Source of the DNA: Pyropia haitanensis
Lineage: Eukaryota > Rhodophyta > Bangiophyceae > Bangiales > Bangiaceae
Direction of reading: 5' to 3'
DNA length: 64,000 nucleotides
Assembly (NCBI GenBank): GCA_008729055.1
Contig: SDUX01000005.1
Location: forward strand, 918,801-982,800
Under the pieces are notes generated by a model. That model was not told the origin of the DNA. It worked only from the letters and a program-made list of their open reading frames with translations, and searched no databases. Position 1 is the stretch's first letter. Each line of letters begins with the position of its first letter. Of the stretch, positions 30,496-43,294 are shown piece after piece. A program made the position numbers and the translations under genes.

Positions 30496-33180
30496 TTGCC
30501 GCTGGGCAGCGGGGCGGACAGCCAACAGGAGATCCCTCCCGTGGACGTTTTGGACGCCTCAGATGATCAATCCGACCAGGGCTCTACAGACGGTTCGGAG
30601 GAGGGCGGACTTGAGACCTTGGCGAACAGATCAGATGAAGAGGACGGTGAAGGTCGTGCCGCGGGTCCACTGGACGATGAGCACGACCCTGTTGACACCC
30701 AGGCGAATGGCGTCCTCATTCCGGCGTCAGACTTTGAGGCACAAATCGGGGACTTTGCCATGTTTGCCTACATCGTGCAAAACTCTTTGTCTCGCGACGC
30801 CATGAAGAAATTGCTGCGCCAGCCAAGCGCGCACATCAGCGCCAAGAACCTTATAAGCTGCTTGCTTTTGTGAAGCAAAATGTGAACATCCAATCATGAA
30901 CTGTGGATGCGTGCCCCGACGGTTGGATGGCTTTCATTGCCGGTCAAGCCGCCAGTACTTCATGCCGGGCATGCGGATTGGCTCGCTATATGCCCAATGG
31001 CCTGCCGGGAAAGACCGTGGAATATTGGTCATTGGCGGCATGGTTGACAATGATGCTGGCTGATCCGAACACAGGGCCAGAAATGATGTCAAGTATGGCA
31101 GCTGCACGGGACGCGGCAACCAAACCTCATGACGGAATTTCCGACTGGTATGATGGGGAAAACTTTCGCCAAGCGGTGGCGGCGGGCTGCTTCACCGCCG
31201 ACTCTGACGTGGCGCTCAGCTTGTCTACGAATGGCTTCGAGGCTTTTCGACAGAATGGACACCAAGGGTGGCCAGTGGTCGCGACGGTGCTCAACTTAAG
31301 TGCTGCACGCCGCTCCAAGATCGTCTGCCAGATATTGCTCACGGTCACGCCTGGCCCAAAGCAGCCAGCTGATCTCGAATCCTTCCTCGAGCCAATTGCT
31401 GATCAATTGAACCAGCTAGCTGCTGGATTGGATGGCGTCTACAATGCGGGCTCTACTCAATTTCGAAAGCTACGGGCATTCCAGCACCAGTGGACTACGG
31501 ATATGCCCGGCGGAGACAAGCTTGGAAACGCCACCGGCCACAATGGGTTCAAGCCGAACCGATTCCGAGATTTTCACGGAGTCCTCCACAAAACCCACAT
31601 GTACTTCCCTCCGCGGGACGCCGGAACCGGAGAAGCCCTCTTCGGCGACAATCGAGAGGCTCGACGAACCGCTGCCAGCGTGGGCGCACGTGCGCTGGAA
31701 GCTGCAGATTCGGAAGCAAGCGGAATGTCAATGGCCAATCGAACAAAATTGGCGAAAATGTCGGGAAATATGGGCTACTCGTTAATCTTCTCCCCAAGAC
31801 TTGCGCAACGTGCTTCCTACCCCCACCTTGGCTACTTCTGGAGAATGGGCCCGGCGGCGGTGCCTTACGACATCATGCACATGCTGCTCCTGAATGTGTG
31901 CCCGTTGCTGTGGCAGCTCTTTGCCGGCCACACATGTCTTGGCGAGGAGGAAGATGAAGACTACGTGCTTCCCAAAGGCTTCAGGACGCTCATTGGACGG
32001 GAGCTGGCTGCAGCTCGTCAGACTGTGCCTCTCAGCCAGGCCCGATCGCTGAGAAGCATTGACATGAAGTTCAAGTCGTACAAGGCTGTGGACTGGATGT
32101 ACTTCCTCCTCAGCACGGGCGAGGTCCTACTCGCTGACAGGCTCCCAGACGTTTACTTCAACATGTTTATGGAGCTCAGCAAAGCAGCCCGTCTTCTGGT
32201 GAGGCCAGGCGGCATCACGGTGTCCGAGCTGCACGAGGCGGACGTCCACCTGCAGAGCTTCCAGACGGCGATCTACACCCATGTGTACCGCGGCCAAGCG
32301 GGCAGGCTGCCCGTTTGCCGCTCAACAGTGGCAACGGTTATGGACATTGTTCCAAACATCAAGAGCTGTGGACCTGCTTGGGTGTCTTCGCAATTTCCGA
32401 TGGAGCGCCATGTCGGCGTCCTCGCAAGACTGATAACTTCTCGGTCAAATCCGCATGCCAATCTTTGTGCGGCAATTCGGAACACGTATCTCGCCGAACT
32501 TGTTACCGGCTTTGGGGAGACGAATCTTCCGAAAGAATGGGCAGCGGCCACGGGTGAAAATAGCAAGGACAACCATCCGAAAGGGAGCTTCGTCGTTCCT
32601 AATGTCACGGAAGAACTTCAAGACCCCGTTCTCCTGCCTCCCTGCGGACCAGCAAAGGCCTTGGAAGGACAGAAGCTGGGCAGCATGCGGGATAATATTT
32701 GCTGAGGACGGCGTCGAGGGCATTCCTGACGAAATACTGGCGAAAACTTTCGCGCGGCTGCTGCTGGACTCGGGTACGCTGGCAGGGTCGGCCCCGGTGC
32801 CTTCAGCTGACAACGGCCACCGGCGTCGGAACTACCTGGTCTCAATTGCGTCGTCGGTGCGTCAACAAGCGTCGAATGGGACTGTGGAAGTCGTCGGCTG
32901 CACAACGTATGGCCTGGTGCAACACTACGCACTCGTGTTTGTTGACGGCAAAGCGCGAGCCGACGCGTTCGTGGAGAGGACGGTATCAGCGGCGGATCCG
33001 CAGGGCAAGTACGGCATTCCGGGGAAGCGGTTTGGCCTCGACTGCTTGTCCGGCTTTGGCGGGCATCGGCGGTACGTGCCAATTGGCTCCATCGTCTCCG
33101 TCGTGCGGACAATTCTTTCGCGCGAGAGGCACTTTTTGTTGAACGTGCGACAGCCTTTTTCTGGGTGGGATGATAAATAG
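30496..33180 (+). pseudogene. Tnp2-type (CACTA/EnSpm-like) transposase pseudogene
   Basis: The acidic N-terminal frame (30496-about 30850) is followed by a frameshift near 30830-30860, an in-frame TGA at 30897-30899, a 600-codon body (30903-32705) and a second frameshift near 32690 into the C-terminal frame (to 33180). The body carries the Tnp2 signature order: CPDGW…C-x2-C, YDGENFR, DVALSLSTNGFEAFRQ, WPVVATVLNL, TPGPKQPADLESFLEPI and PYDIMHMLLLNV. The product would be the DDE-type enzyme mobilising a CACTA-like element. At least three lesions make this copy dead. No terminal CACTA repeats were identified, so element limits are unknown. Plus-strand orientation is certain from the motifs. Confidence 0.82.
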
Positions 33181-34446
33181 AGTGGGTCTTTTGGCATGTC
33201 TCATTTGCAATATTGTCTTTTTTCAACTGTCCCGGGATTTTCAAGGAATCGAAAACCTCGGAATCGAGTTCTAAACTTGGAATCGGAATGCTGGAGCGCT
33301 CCGGCCCACTACCACTGTTGCACTCCACTGCTGCTTTCCGCGACCGCCGTGAAACCGGCGTCCACTCCGCGCTGCTGTTTTGCCGGCAGGCCATGGTCTC
33401 ATCAACGGCGTCTTGACTACGCCGCAGCCGTCCCTAGCGAGCGAGGCGGGCTCTACCTCACCTGTTGGCTACGTAGCGGGCGCCGACAGGTTGTCGGCCT
33501 TGGCCGGCAGCGCTGCCGCGGCCGGCCACGCCTGTTCCCCATTTCCCACGTCTCGGGAGTGGCCTTCCTCCGATCTGGCCCTGGCGGATGTCACCCGTGT
33601 ACACTACTCACAGGGTGCTCTGCCTCCATGTCCAGCACAAACGGTGCTGGACATAGATGCAGAGCACCCTGTGGCTGTTCACGTCCTGTGGAGACGGCAA
33701 CCCGTCCGATGTCCGGCGGCTGCGGCGGCCAACATCAACGCCCCCGCCGCCTCAAGCTTGCGCTCCCCCCGCGCCGGGCTGCCTCCCGTGGCGGCCCCAG
33801 CATCGGCCACCCGGATGGCGGGCTGCCTGTCGACGGGGGGGGCTGAGGCGGACGGCGGTACTGGCGAGGATGGTGGCAACGGCGACGAAAGAGGCGACAG
33901 CGGCCGTGGCAGCGTTCACGGTTGAGCTGGCGGGCGGCTCGTTGGGCACCCGCGCTGAGCGGGCGCTGGAAGTAAGCGGGCGAGGGCGTGAGTCTGGGAG
34001 ACGGGGGCCGATAGGGCGAAGAGGGGGGGGATGGGGGCGAGTTGGCTTGGCGTTGGTGTCGAGGCGGTCTCGTTGTTGGCGCTGTGGTGGTTGTGGCCCT
34101 TTCCTGTACTATTCTTGCCTTCGTCGCCCATCTCGGTCAACGTGTCTTGCCTTTGTCCCCCTCCCCTCGCCCCCCCTTCTGCCCCGCCGCTGGGTCGAGC
34201 TTCAGCAGGGGAAGAGAGCGGCAGGGGCGAGTGAACAAGTTACATGCCACCTCGAAAAAAGCAAAAGGAAAGAACGTTTTGTCCTCGAGTGCCTTCTGGT
34301 CCCGTTGCAAGGAGCTTGCAGAAAGGGCTACGAACGCCACGCGCGCTGCGAGCTGTAGGTGTCACACATCCATCCGTCTCAGATTCCGCTATACGCCCCA
34401 TGTCTAATCCTTGTTACACGAAAGTCACCACCACACGAAGGTGGGG
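33181..34446. other. Spacer with an inverted repeat, no convincing gene
   Basis: Overlapping Ala/Pro/Arg-rich frames, none supported. The notable element is the foldback at 33609-33673, listed separately. Confidence 0.4.
33609..33673. repeat. 30-bp foldback with 5-nt loop
   Basis: 33609-33638 is complementary to 33644-33673 at 28 of 30 positions, with loop AAACG. The DNA or RNA hairpin would be long and stable. It could be a small-RNA precursor, a terminator-like structure or the relic of a foldback repeat. Confidence 0.85.
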
Positions 34447-35275
34447 GACGCTAAGGGCACGTCCTGCAATGTGGGACCAACGGTCTAAAATGATCATTTA
34501 AGGATGCCACGTGTGCTTACGTGGGCGCTTTTGATTGGTGGACTATACGGATAGTCGCAACACTATCGGGCGTGACAGGAGGGCGTCAAAAACGCACTGT
34601 AGTTGCAGCCGAGACCGAGGCTACTTTTCCGAACCAGGACGGTTTCGTGTTGGAGCTGGCGCGGCGAGGCTCTGGAGGCCGCGAGGAGCGGTGCGGGAGA
34701 CGCAAGCGATAATCGATGCGGGCGTCCTGTTGTGACCGGAAAGCAAGGAGAGAGCCACTGAGAGTCACCCAAAAGCCCTCCCAAAGCGGGTCCGTCGGTG
34801 ACTTGTCGGTCGATTAGCACACATCGCGATCTGATGATCGGACCAGTAGCGCAGAATGAGTGTCAAGTTAAGCATTTTGCTTCGAGTTGAGCGCATGCGA
34901 GAGTTGCAACGCGCACACGCGAGGTTCCTCGACCAGACACGCTCGACGGCGACGGCAGCTGGAGGGCCCAACGTTGTGCCAGAGTACACCACTGCACATG
35001 ACAGGTCCGTTTTTGGCAGTTTGTGGGGGTGCAGCAGTGCGTGTGAGATTGCAGGAGCTCAGTCGCTGTGGGCCACTCATTTTCGTGGTTGCTCAAAAGG
35101 TCGTGACGGACAGAACAGGTGATGAAGTAGCCCTGGTCTGCTCAGTCAATTGAGGCAATTCGGTGTCTTGAAAGACCTTTCGGAGAGGTTATCGGTGTTT
35201 TGCTGTTTGTGGGCGCTGATATGGTCCCGTTAATATGATCATTCGGGCCGTTCGTACCAAACATTTTTGTTGGAT
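34447..35275. mobile_element. Possible older relative of the Harbinger-type MITE
   Basis: The left end (about 34447-34540: …GCAATGTGGGACCAACGG…, then CACGTGTGC) resembles the first 90 bp of the 565-bp MITE, sharing GGGACCAACGG in the same place. The right end (about 35210-35275) contains a diverged inverse that includes ATGATCATT. The length is about 830 bp. The similarity is by eye only and the ends are uncertain. Confidence 0.35.
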
Positions 35276-36535
35276 TCGCGGAGGCTGGACAGAGGAGCGA
35301 ATCTGTGCCTTCTGGAGGCGGCGCATTTTACGCCATGCTCAGACGCATCACCGCCGTGCCCCCTGGCAAATCAGTCACCTCTCGGGCGGGGGTGTGCCAA
35401 CCCCCGCCCGGTGCCTGCACAAAATCTGCTGTAGACGACGGGGATCATTGATCCCCAACAGCGCCGACGGGCTGAGCCCTCCGCCCACAATCTAGCGCAG
35501 TGCGCTAGGCGGCGTGCCATGGGGTGGGATCCAACTGCGTCGCGATCAGAGGGGAGTAGGCCCGGTGGACGGCGGTGGTCGCTCCTGGGCCCCAGCGCGC
35601 CTCCCCGCTCCGGGACCAATAAACGGCGCGGCGGCCTCGCTAGACGCATTGAATCATCGCTGGGGGCTGGTTCCTTTTGGAACGTGACCCGTGGACAGGA
35701 CATGAGACAGGTGCACGACTGCGCCAGCGCCACTTGGCTCACCCCTCTGCTCCCCCACACACACACCCAAGCAAAGAGGCTCCCACACCAAGGCTCCGTG
35801 GCGCTTTTTTTGTGAAGGGGCCTAGCTGACTGCTTCACTGGAGCGGCCCCGTGGTCCTTTCCTGTTGCAGCCGCCTTGCTGCCATCCCCGTTGCATCAAA
35901 GCGAGCCGGGCGCCCCCGGGGGTAGGGTGATACGTTGATCGACCAATCAAGTCATTTTTTTGTTCGCACCGACGAATCACGTCAGTTTCTTCACGGACGA
36001 GATGCAGTCCTCCCCAGATGGGAGGCAGCCCCCTATCTCTCGCCGGTTGCCGGCGCCGAAGTACATGTCGACACCTCCCGCGCTAGGATATTGAAGACAT
36101 CGAGCCCCGCACCCTTGGGTGGCTGCGGCGAGCCCAACCCCTAATCTGCGTCCGCGGAGCGCCACATGCAGGCTCTCCCCAGCCCGCACCGTACCGCACG
36201 CGGGCCGTCCATTGGGGCTCTCCAGGTACTGTAGCCCCGCCACACAAAGGCCTTGCGGCTGGATAGTGCACGGCACGGTCCACCAACGAGAAGACCAACG
36301 GGCAATCCACACGCGCGTCGCACACCCCATCGTGTCGGTGCGCTCGCCTTTTCCCTGCCGCCGTCATGATCCCCCCGTCTCGATCCCCTCGCCAGTCCGT
36401 GGTTCGCAAGAGCTGCACGCGCTGGTTGCCCCTTTCTGTGGCGCCTGCATACGCTTCTGGGCGACAACTTTCCGCGCGTGCGTCCGAGACGGGCGCGTGA
36501 GGGGGCACCCTGCCGCACATTTTAACTAGCCGACC
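35276..36535. other. Spacer without a convincing gene
   Basis: Mixed composition. A CA-rich run lies near 35755-35770. Overlapping frames look non-coding. It probably includes the upstream region of the SANT/NAM-like ORF that starts at 36536. Confidence 0.4.
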
Positions 36536-39500
36536 ATGGCTGATCGGACGGAGCGGAAAGCAGGTCAGAAACGCGGCCTCGGCTACCCAACCCACCGCCT
36601 ACGCGAACGTCGCGGGGTGGGGCCCGCGAATACTCCTGCTGGACCTGTCACTCCACCACCACTGCCCCCCCGCCCTCTACCCCCTTACCGACAAGACCAC
36701 AACGGGGGGCCCCCAAATCCGGGAGTCCCTCCCCTGCCATCCCCCCCAGGGGAAAGAGGGTGCTCTCCGCCAAGAAGTCGCGGGCAGCCGCAGCCGTTGT
36801 CACCCCAACGGCGGTACGGGCCGCCGCCGCCGCCAAGGAACTGGGCGCCCCCACCACTGCCGCCGCCAAGGAACTGGGCGCCCCCACCACCCCGACCGCC
36901 AAGGAACTGGACGCCCCCACCGGTGGCACGGCCCTTTTGGGAAGCCATCCTCACCCAGCATCTGAACGAGCTGGAGCGCGAGACTCGGCGGTACCGCCGA
37001 GCCACTCGAGCGCTGGAGGACGCGCGGCTGGACGTGTCGCTGTCGAGGCGCAGCCGCCGGGCGCCTAACTGTCACTGCGGCGCGCGCAGCGAGGTACAAG
37101 GATCGACACCATCGCCGCCACCGAGGCGACGCCGCAAGACCGAGTCGCCCGTTTCACGGGTTACGGAGCCGACACCGCCATAGCAGCAGGCAGTAAGCCC
37201 GGCAAGACGTCCACTGAGCCGGACGTTTTCCGCACCCCACGCTCGGCACACCCCTTTGGACCCAGCAGTGGAACAGGTGGCTGTGCGTTCCCGCACGCCG
37301 CCGCCCATCTCCCCGGCGCCGCCGAGCTTAGGAGCGGCTGTGCCTCCCCCGCCCCCGCCCGCGCCCGCGCCGATACTGCGCCCGCCTGCTCCTACAACTA
37401 CTGAGGCGACAGCGCCACAACAACAAGGCCGGGCGGACACTCTGGCTGGCGTGCGGGCTGTACCCCCGGGGGCAGCGCCGACAGGCTTCCAGTGGGCCCT
37501 TCTGCCGGGCTTTTCTGGCCCCCTTGCCCCTGCCACCGACGCAACTGTTGCCCTACCTAGGCGGGGCCCCGCCCAAGCAGCAAGCTGCATGGCTTCACGG
37601 ACCGAGACCTACGCCGCTCAGCTGGTGGCAGCAGCTGCCGCCGCTGCGCGCGCCAACGATGCAAGCCGTGGCTCCACCCCCGCCCCTTCCTCCTCCCCCG
37701 CCGCCCCCGCCGTCGCCAACCCCGCCAGTGCGCTCGGTAGCTCCGCCTCCGCCGCCACCGCCACCACCCCCGCAACCTTGAGCACGCCGGGGTCATCACT
37801 TGTGACCCTCGCGGCTGGTGGCGCATCCACACCTGATCGCGGTGGGGGTCCGCGTCGGGTTGGCCGTAGGGGTGCGCGTGGGGGCGCGCGCGGGAGTGCG
37901 CGCGGGGGTGCGCGTCGGGGTGGTCAAGGAGGTGCGCGCGGGGGTGCTCGTGATGCTGCAAGCGAGCGTACCGGGCTCGAGGGCGAGCGCAACGGGCTGG
38001 CAGGGTACCCCACTGACTTGATGCGGCACTGCGACCAGGTCGAGACCGCCGCGCGAGCTGCGGCGCGGAGGCGCGTCGACCACAAGCGGGAAGCTGAAGC
38101 GGCAGAGCGGGTGCCCGCCGCCAATCGGGACTCAACACCAAGTAATACTGCACGCACGGCGCTCGCAGCGCATCAGGCGCGTGTGGAGAGAGCTCGAGCC
38201 GCGGCCTGTGCGGCTGCCTTGCAGCGGGAAGCGGTGCCTGAACCTGTGGCGTTGGTGGATGAACCTGTGCTGGACGACCCTGCGGCCATGGCTCGCCCTG
38301 CGGGGGCGGCGGCTGGCCCGGCGGCGACCGCGCCTGGCCGTGCTGCTGCGCCGGCTGGAGCTGGGACGGGCGGTGCTGGAAATGGCACGGGTAGTATGGG
38401 GAATGGGAGGGCTTGGACTACCCTCGAGCGAGTGGCTCTGTGTGAGGCGTACAAGCTTCAAACGCTCGACGCTCTCAATGGAACGAGCCAGACCGCCAAC
38501 ACTCTCTGGGCCAAGGTCTGGTTTGCTTTTGCCAGTCGCACGCCACCCAACCTGTCTGTTTCGGACCTGCGCGGCCGCTGGAGCAACCGCGCACTGACTT
38601 CGGCCAAGACCGAGTTCCAACGCAACATTGCCCCGTGCACCCAGCGCTTTGCACACATTTATCACGTCGCAAGCACGCAGCTAACAGGCAACATGAACGA
38701 GGAGTCCGTGTTACGCGCCGCGCGGTGCCTGTACACAGCCACGGGTGCGTACGCGGCTGAGCGCAGGGACATCGACTACGAGAAGGTGCTGCAGGAGCAA
38801 GGCAAGGCCTCGCCCGTCCGCCGCGCCCGTCTATTGCCTGAAAATTGGCAGCCTTACTGGAAAGTTCTACGTACGATGGACAAGTGGAGCGGCGCGTCGG
38901 CCACCCCCGAGATGGAGAAGCTGTTTCTGAACGACACGGACGACGACTGTGAGGAGTCTGGTATTGAGTCCGACTGTGTGACGACGGCAGATGGCACAAC
39001 CCCGAAGCGGAAGCGCATTAGAAAGGAGAACGACTCTCTGCAAGCCCGGCCGGTTGGGCGCAAGGCGGCCAAGCGGGCGGCCAAGACAAAGAGCAGGGGG
39101 GAGGAGGATGCGCCAGAGGCCTCCCTCGCCGCCTCAGACGAGGCTATGCGGAGCATCGCACAGTCTATGGCGAGGAAGGCAGACCTGGCGGACGCAGCAT
39201 ACCAGGTCGAGAGTCGTCGGGAGGCGATCGACTTTTTTAACCGACCAGAGAACCGGCAAAGAGACGAACGCAAGCAGTTTCGGTCTATGATGATGCGGCG
39301 CATGGTGAACCTGGGCAGGGCGGTGACGCAGCACGTCATCCATGGGCGGACGACGACGCCTACTGAGGGCGCGCCTACGTTGTCTACGGCTGTCGATGCC
39401 ATGACCTCCAGAAACGCTGGGAGCCGCAGCGGAGGGGCTAGCTCTGCCGTAGATCGCGCACGTGGAGCCAATGCCATGGCCACGAAGACCAAGAACGCGC

Positions 39501-39739
39501 AGGCTGTCGCCAACGCGCAAAGCGTGGACCTCACTACGCCTCCTAATGGACGCGCCCCGGCCAACACGCGCGGCGCAGAACGCAGTGCTTCAAAAGGTGG
39601 AGGGCGCAACGGACCTGCTGACAGCGCTGAGCTGGCTGGTGAGCTGGACGACGAAGAAAAAGCCGACGTTGCTGACATGGAGTTTGACTCTCTTCCTGCT
39701 GAAGCTGATGGTGAAGACGACGACCCAGCTGCTCCGTGA
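36536..39739 (+). pseudogene. SANT/Myb-like and NAM-associated-type protein with one in-frame stop
   Basis: One frame of 1,068 codons from ATG 36536 (CCGACCATGG), interrupted only by TAG at 37181-37183, followed by CAG CAG, so a CAG-to-TAG change is the simple explanation. The N-terminal third is Pro-rich with repeated PPRNWAPPP units. Around residue 620 a SANT/trihelix-like domain begins (WTTLERVALCEAYKL … WAKVWFAFASRTP … LRGRWSN), then WKVLRTMDKWSG, a basic PKRKRIRKE nuclear signal, and a C-terminal helical segment (REAIDFFNRPENRQRDERKQF). This resembles the Myb/NAM-like DNA-binding ORF that accompanies PIF/Harbinger transposases and its domesticated relatives. Whether it is host or transposon gene is open. 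Translation might also start after the stop. Confidence 0.65.
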
Positions 39740-40527
39740 GTGGACCAGGACTGTTTGAAGAACGGCGACGACGATGGGCACTAGCGTCTGGTAACGTGTT
39801 TTTCTGCACCAGCCGCTTTCTCTAGTACCAGCAGTGTGCGCCTTTACCTGTTACACATGTTGTAGTTGTAGCTTGTTGTTGCTTGTAGGGTCCGGTATGT
39901 AGTGTAGCAGTCGCATGCTTTTTTTTTCTCCGGAGTTGGCCGCCGGGTTTTTTTTTTCCTACTGCATCACTTTGCCCCGCGGCCCGCTGCCGACGCGTTT
40001 TTTTTGCCCGTCGCCGCTGCCGCCGCCGCGGCGCCCCCCATTGAACGCCAAGCCCTCGCCACGGCGCCGGCTCCCGTCGCCCTGGTGGCGGCATTTTGGG
40101 GGGGGGGGGCGTGGACGGCGGTAGTAGCGTGCTTACGGTGGCGGCGGGGCTGGCGGGGGGGGACGTCCCTCCCCCCGTCCAGCCGCGATGTGGGAAATCG
40201 TACACGGCGCTGCTCGCACCAGCCTTCTCCTTGGTCTCCCGCCCGCGCACACACACACACACACCTCCCTCGGTGCCCCGCTAGCAGGGCAGACCCACAC
40301 CACACTACAGCTTCAGCTCGGGTCCTCGCGTCCGTCCTTGCCCGGCCTCGCCGTGTAGCCAGCGCGCCGGCGTGCCGTCAGTGGCGGCACGCCGTGGACA
40401 GGGACTGACTTTTTTTCTCTCTTGTGTGTGCTATTGTGTCCATTCCACTTGTCTGTTCCCTGTTTTGACTATAGTTCGACCACCTCCCAAGCGCGCCTTA
40501 CCGAGCACGCGGGGGCCTCGGTCGTCA
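39740..40527. other. Intergenic spacer with T tracts and (CA)n
   Basis: Probably the 3' region of the SANT/NAM-like ORF and the upstream region of the spliced gene at 40528. It contains T runs near 39920 and 39950 and a CA run near 40246-40263. Confidence 0.5.
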
Positions 40528-41481
40528 ATGGCGGCGCCAGCTGGCCCATCAGAGTCTGCCAGTGGCGCCGCTGGGTCAGCTCAGCCGCAGCCCGCACCAC
40601 CGTGGAGCGGTCTACCGGACAGAGACCTCAACTCCCAACGTACGTGGTCCCTTTCTGTTATTGTGCAGTGTCCTCGGGTGACGACATGACATGCTGTGTA
40701 TTTGGCAGTAACTTTTTTTCTGACAAAATGAACATGAACTTACCTGCCCTTAATATGATTTGTCAACTCATATTCGTCTCGTTTCTTCTTGATTGTTCTT
40801 TTACGCGTCGCACCAGCAGAGCTCTTTTCCGCCGGCGCTGCCACCGCAGCAACCGCCGCTGCACAGGCCGTTCTCGATCAGGCGAGGCGGGGGGGGGTCA
40901 TGCGCGCGGGGGCAATTGCTCCTGTGCTACCCCCGCCCCCCGGTGGATCCGTTTTGCAGGAGGCGGCGCTGCCCCCGGCGTCCCCTGAGCGGCCGTCACC
41001 CCCTCCCCGTCGGCCGTCCAGGGCTCGGACCAGTGGGCGTGGTGGTGCTGAGCTTACCAGCGACCCTTACGCTGGCCGCCGGTCGGTGGATATGCCTCCA
41101 GCCACGGCTATCAACCGCATGAACGTCTTCGGGCACCCTGACCTCGGGTTCGCCGAGGTGGACCGGCGTAAGGTGACGTTGCTGGCGAAGACGGCGGTGT
41201 TGTCGTTCAACCGGCGCGCGTCATTCTGTCGACAGGCGCAAGTCTCCCTGGAGCAGGCGGTTCTGACACTTGAGTACCAAGAGCCGCGCCTGGCGGTGTG
41301 TACGTTGTCATGTGGGGCTTGGTCTCTGCTGTCCAAGGCGGCGAACAACCAGCAGCCGTCCGTCAAGCTCAAAAACAAGAGGAGAGGGCGTCGGGCGTCC
41401 GCTGCCGCACAAGCTCCCATGACGGTCGCTGTGCCCGCTCCCGCGACCGCGCAACGAGAGTTTTACAACAGTATGAATTAA
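40528..41481 (+). CDS. Hypothetical protein, two exons
   Basis: Exon 1 runs 40528-40639 (ATG in GTCAATGG). A 177-bp intron (40640-40816) begins GTACGT and ends CACCAG. Exon 2 runs 40817-41481. The phase-1 join gives 258 residues. The N terminus is Ala/Pro/Ser-rich. The C-terminal half (INRMNVFGHPDLGFAEVDRR, SFCRQAQVSLEQAVLTLEYQ) looks globular and ends with a basic stretch (KLKNKRRGRRAS) that may be a nuclear signal. The donor and intron length match those of two other genes here. A further GTACGT at 41304 could mark another intron. The family is not recognised, and it may belong to a transposon. Confidence 0.5.
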
Positions 41482-42416
41482 ATAGCACGTGACAAACCAT
41501 ACTGAACCCAATATTGACAGATCTTGACAATCGTAGGAACCCAATCGAAAGCTTTCTGTTTTCTATTTTCACAATGTTTGCAGTGACGATCGAAAACTCG
41601 TTGTACTGGTGCACCGGTCGAAGAGATTTATTGTTTCAATGAACCTCATAATGTACGAGAACAGTAGTTGATCTGTGAAGCTTCTATAATGACATGGTTG
41701 TCACATATTTCCTTAGTAGTTGACCCATTTATGTTGACATAGTTGTACTTTTCTTGGTAGTTGACTCATTGTTGAGTGATAATTTGTGTGCAATGAAGGC
41801 TTCTCACGCGCTGTCAGGAGTCGCTGGGGCTATGTACGTGGAGTGCTTGTGACCAATCACGCTTTCCACGTGGGACGCTGTGAACGAATGGATCGGACAG
41901 ACGTACCGACTTTTATTGTGCCTGCTGCCGCGATACCGGGGCACGGTATCGTGTTCTTGGAGCAGGTCGTCGCACACGTCAGCTGCTGCTCGAGGGTCCA
42001 TACAGCCCCGATCTCGGGGCGCAACGACCCCGACATTGCGGCAACAGTTTTCCGTAGGGACGTTGCCGAGACTGCCGCCGCGGTCGTGGCCACCGCGGCG
42101 CGGCGGGGGGCCTATTGGTACAATTTCGGAAGACACACTGCGGGTAGTATGGAGTCTTTTGGACTGGTGTGGCTACTGTAATTATCTGCATTGTCCTCCA
42201 ACTTCAAGAGTTCTCAGCTGTTCAGCCAATCGTCGAGTGGGGAAAGGTCGTTAGAGTGCGCAGGACTAACGATGGTCACCCCGTCCACCCTGATGGATGT
42301 CACATTCCAACTGTACCGAGGATGTATATGGGACAGTTGGAGTTAACACCTTGTGTTCCAGCTATCACCCACGGACGGAGCAGAACGGAGATGAATTTAA
42401 CGAAGTTGGTTGACAC
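41482..42416. other. AT-richer spacer with repeated short motifs
   Basis: TAGTTGA-type motifs recur at 41660-41770. Around 41930-42020 there are altered copies of a CCCCGATATCGGGG-like palindrome, also seen near 29570. No gene was seen. Confidence 0.4.
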
Positions 42417-42787
42417 ATCGTCGCGAAAACGTACCACTGTTACTGGGGTATACTGCGGGATACTCGTGGTTGGTACCACACAGCACCCCAGATTGGGCTG
42501 AAATGGTCGAAAAAGGGCCCAGTACAAATATTCGCGGACGCGTATCTCGAGAACGGCGTGTACTAGACCCTCTCACAGAGGCCATTCTTCCAATTGGGGA
42601 TACATCGCCTGACCAGTATACTCCTGAACCCCCCTCCACGACGCCTTTGGGAAGGGGTGTGCGGACATGTCACGGTCGCCAGTAAACCCGAGAAGGAGTT
42701 GTGGAGAGCTACTTATCGCAACCTGAGAGCTCTCGCGTACCGTTGTCATGTCACGCTGCGTATCTGGCCCACCGATCACTACGTTGA

Positions 42788-42958
42788 CCACGCCCACTAT
42801 GCTACGAATAGCGCTGAGAGCGCCTGTCAACAGACCACGCGGCGGTCCCTGTGGTGGCTACGTCACCCACGGAAAATATTGTACGTTGCAAGAAAGCATA
42901 GATTTTTCGTCCAGGAATGATTCCCCTGGGGCCGCTCCAGTAACAGACCCCTCCCCGC
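42788..42958 (+). repeat. Direct repeat A, about 170 bp
   Basis: About 85-90% identical by eye to 43997-44168. One shared frame reads APVNRPRGG … YVTHGKYCTL … ESIDFSSRND in both copies, with a mix of silent and replacement differences. Confidence 0.8.
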
Positions 42959-43294
42959 TCTCCCTGTCCCCGCCCTCCGCCCCACCTCCCCTGGCCGGAG
43001 AGGGGGGAGCGGGGGGGGGCGCCGGCGTGCTGGGCACTCCAGGCTCCCCCCGGTACGCCCCTCTAGCAGCTCCACGGAGGGGAGCGGACGGGCCCACCGG
43101 CAGGCCCCCAGCCGCACCCTCCTGCCAGCACGCATCGGGGTGGCCACTAGCTACCCTCCACGGCACACCCAGAGCTCCCCACATGGTGCCGTCCATGGTA
43201 CGCACGCACCCCACGCCCACGCCTACGCCCACGCCCAAGCCCACGCCCAACTAAACAACAACACAACGATACGCATACAATAAACAAGAAAAGG

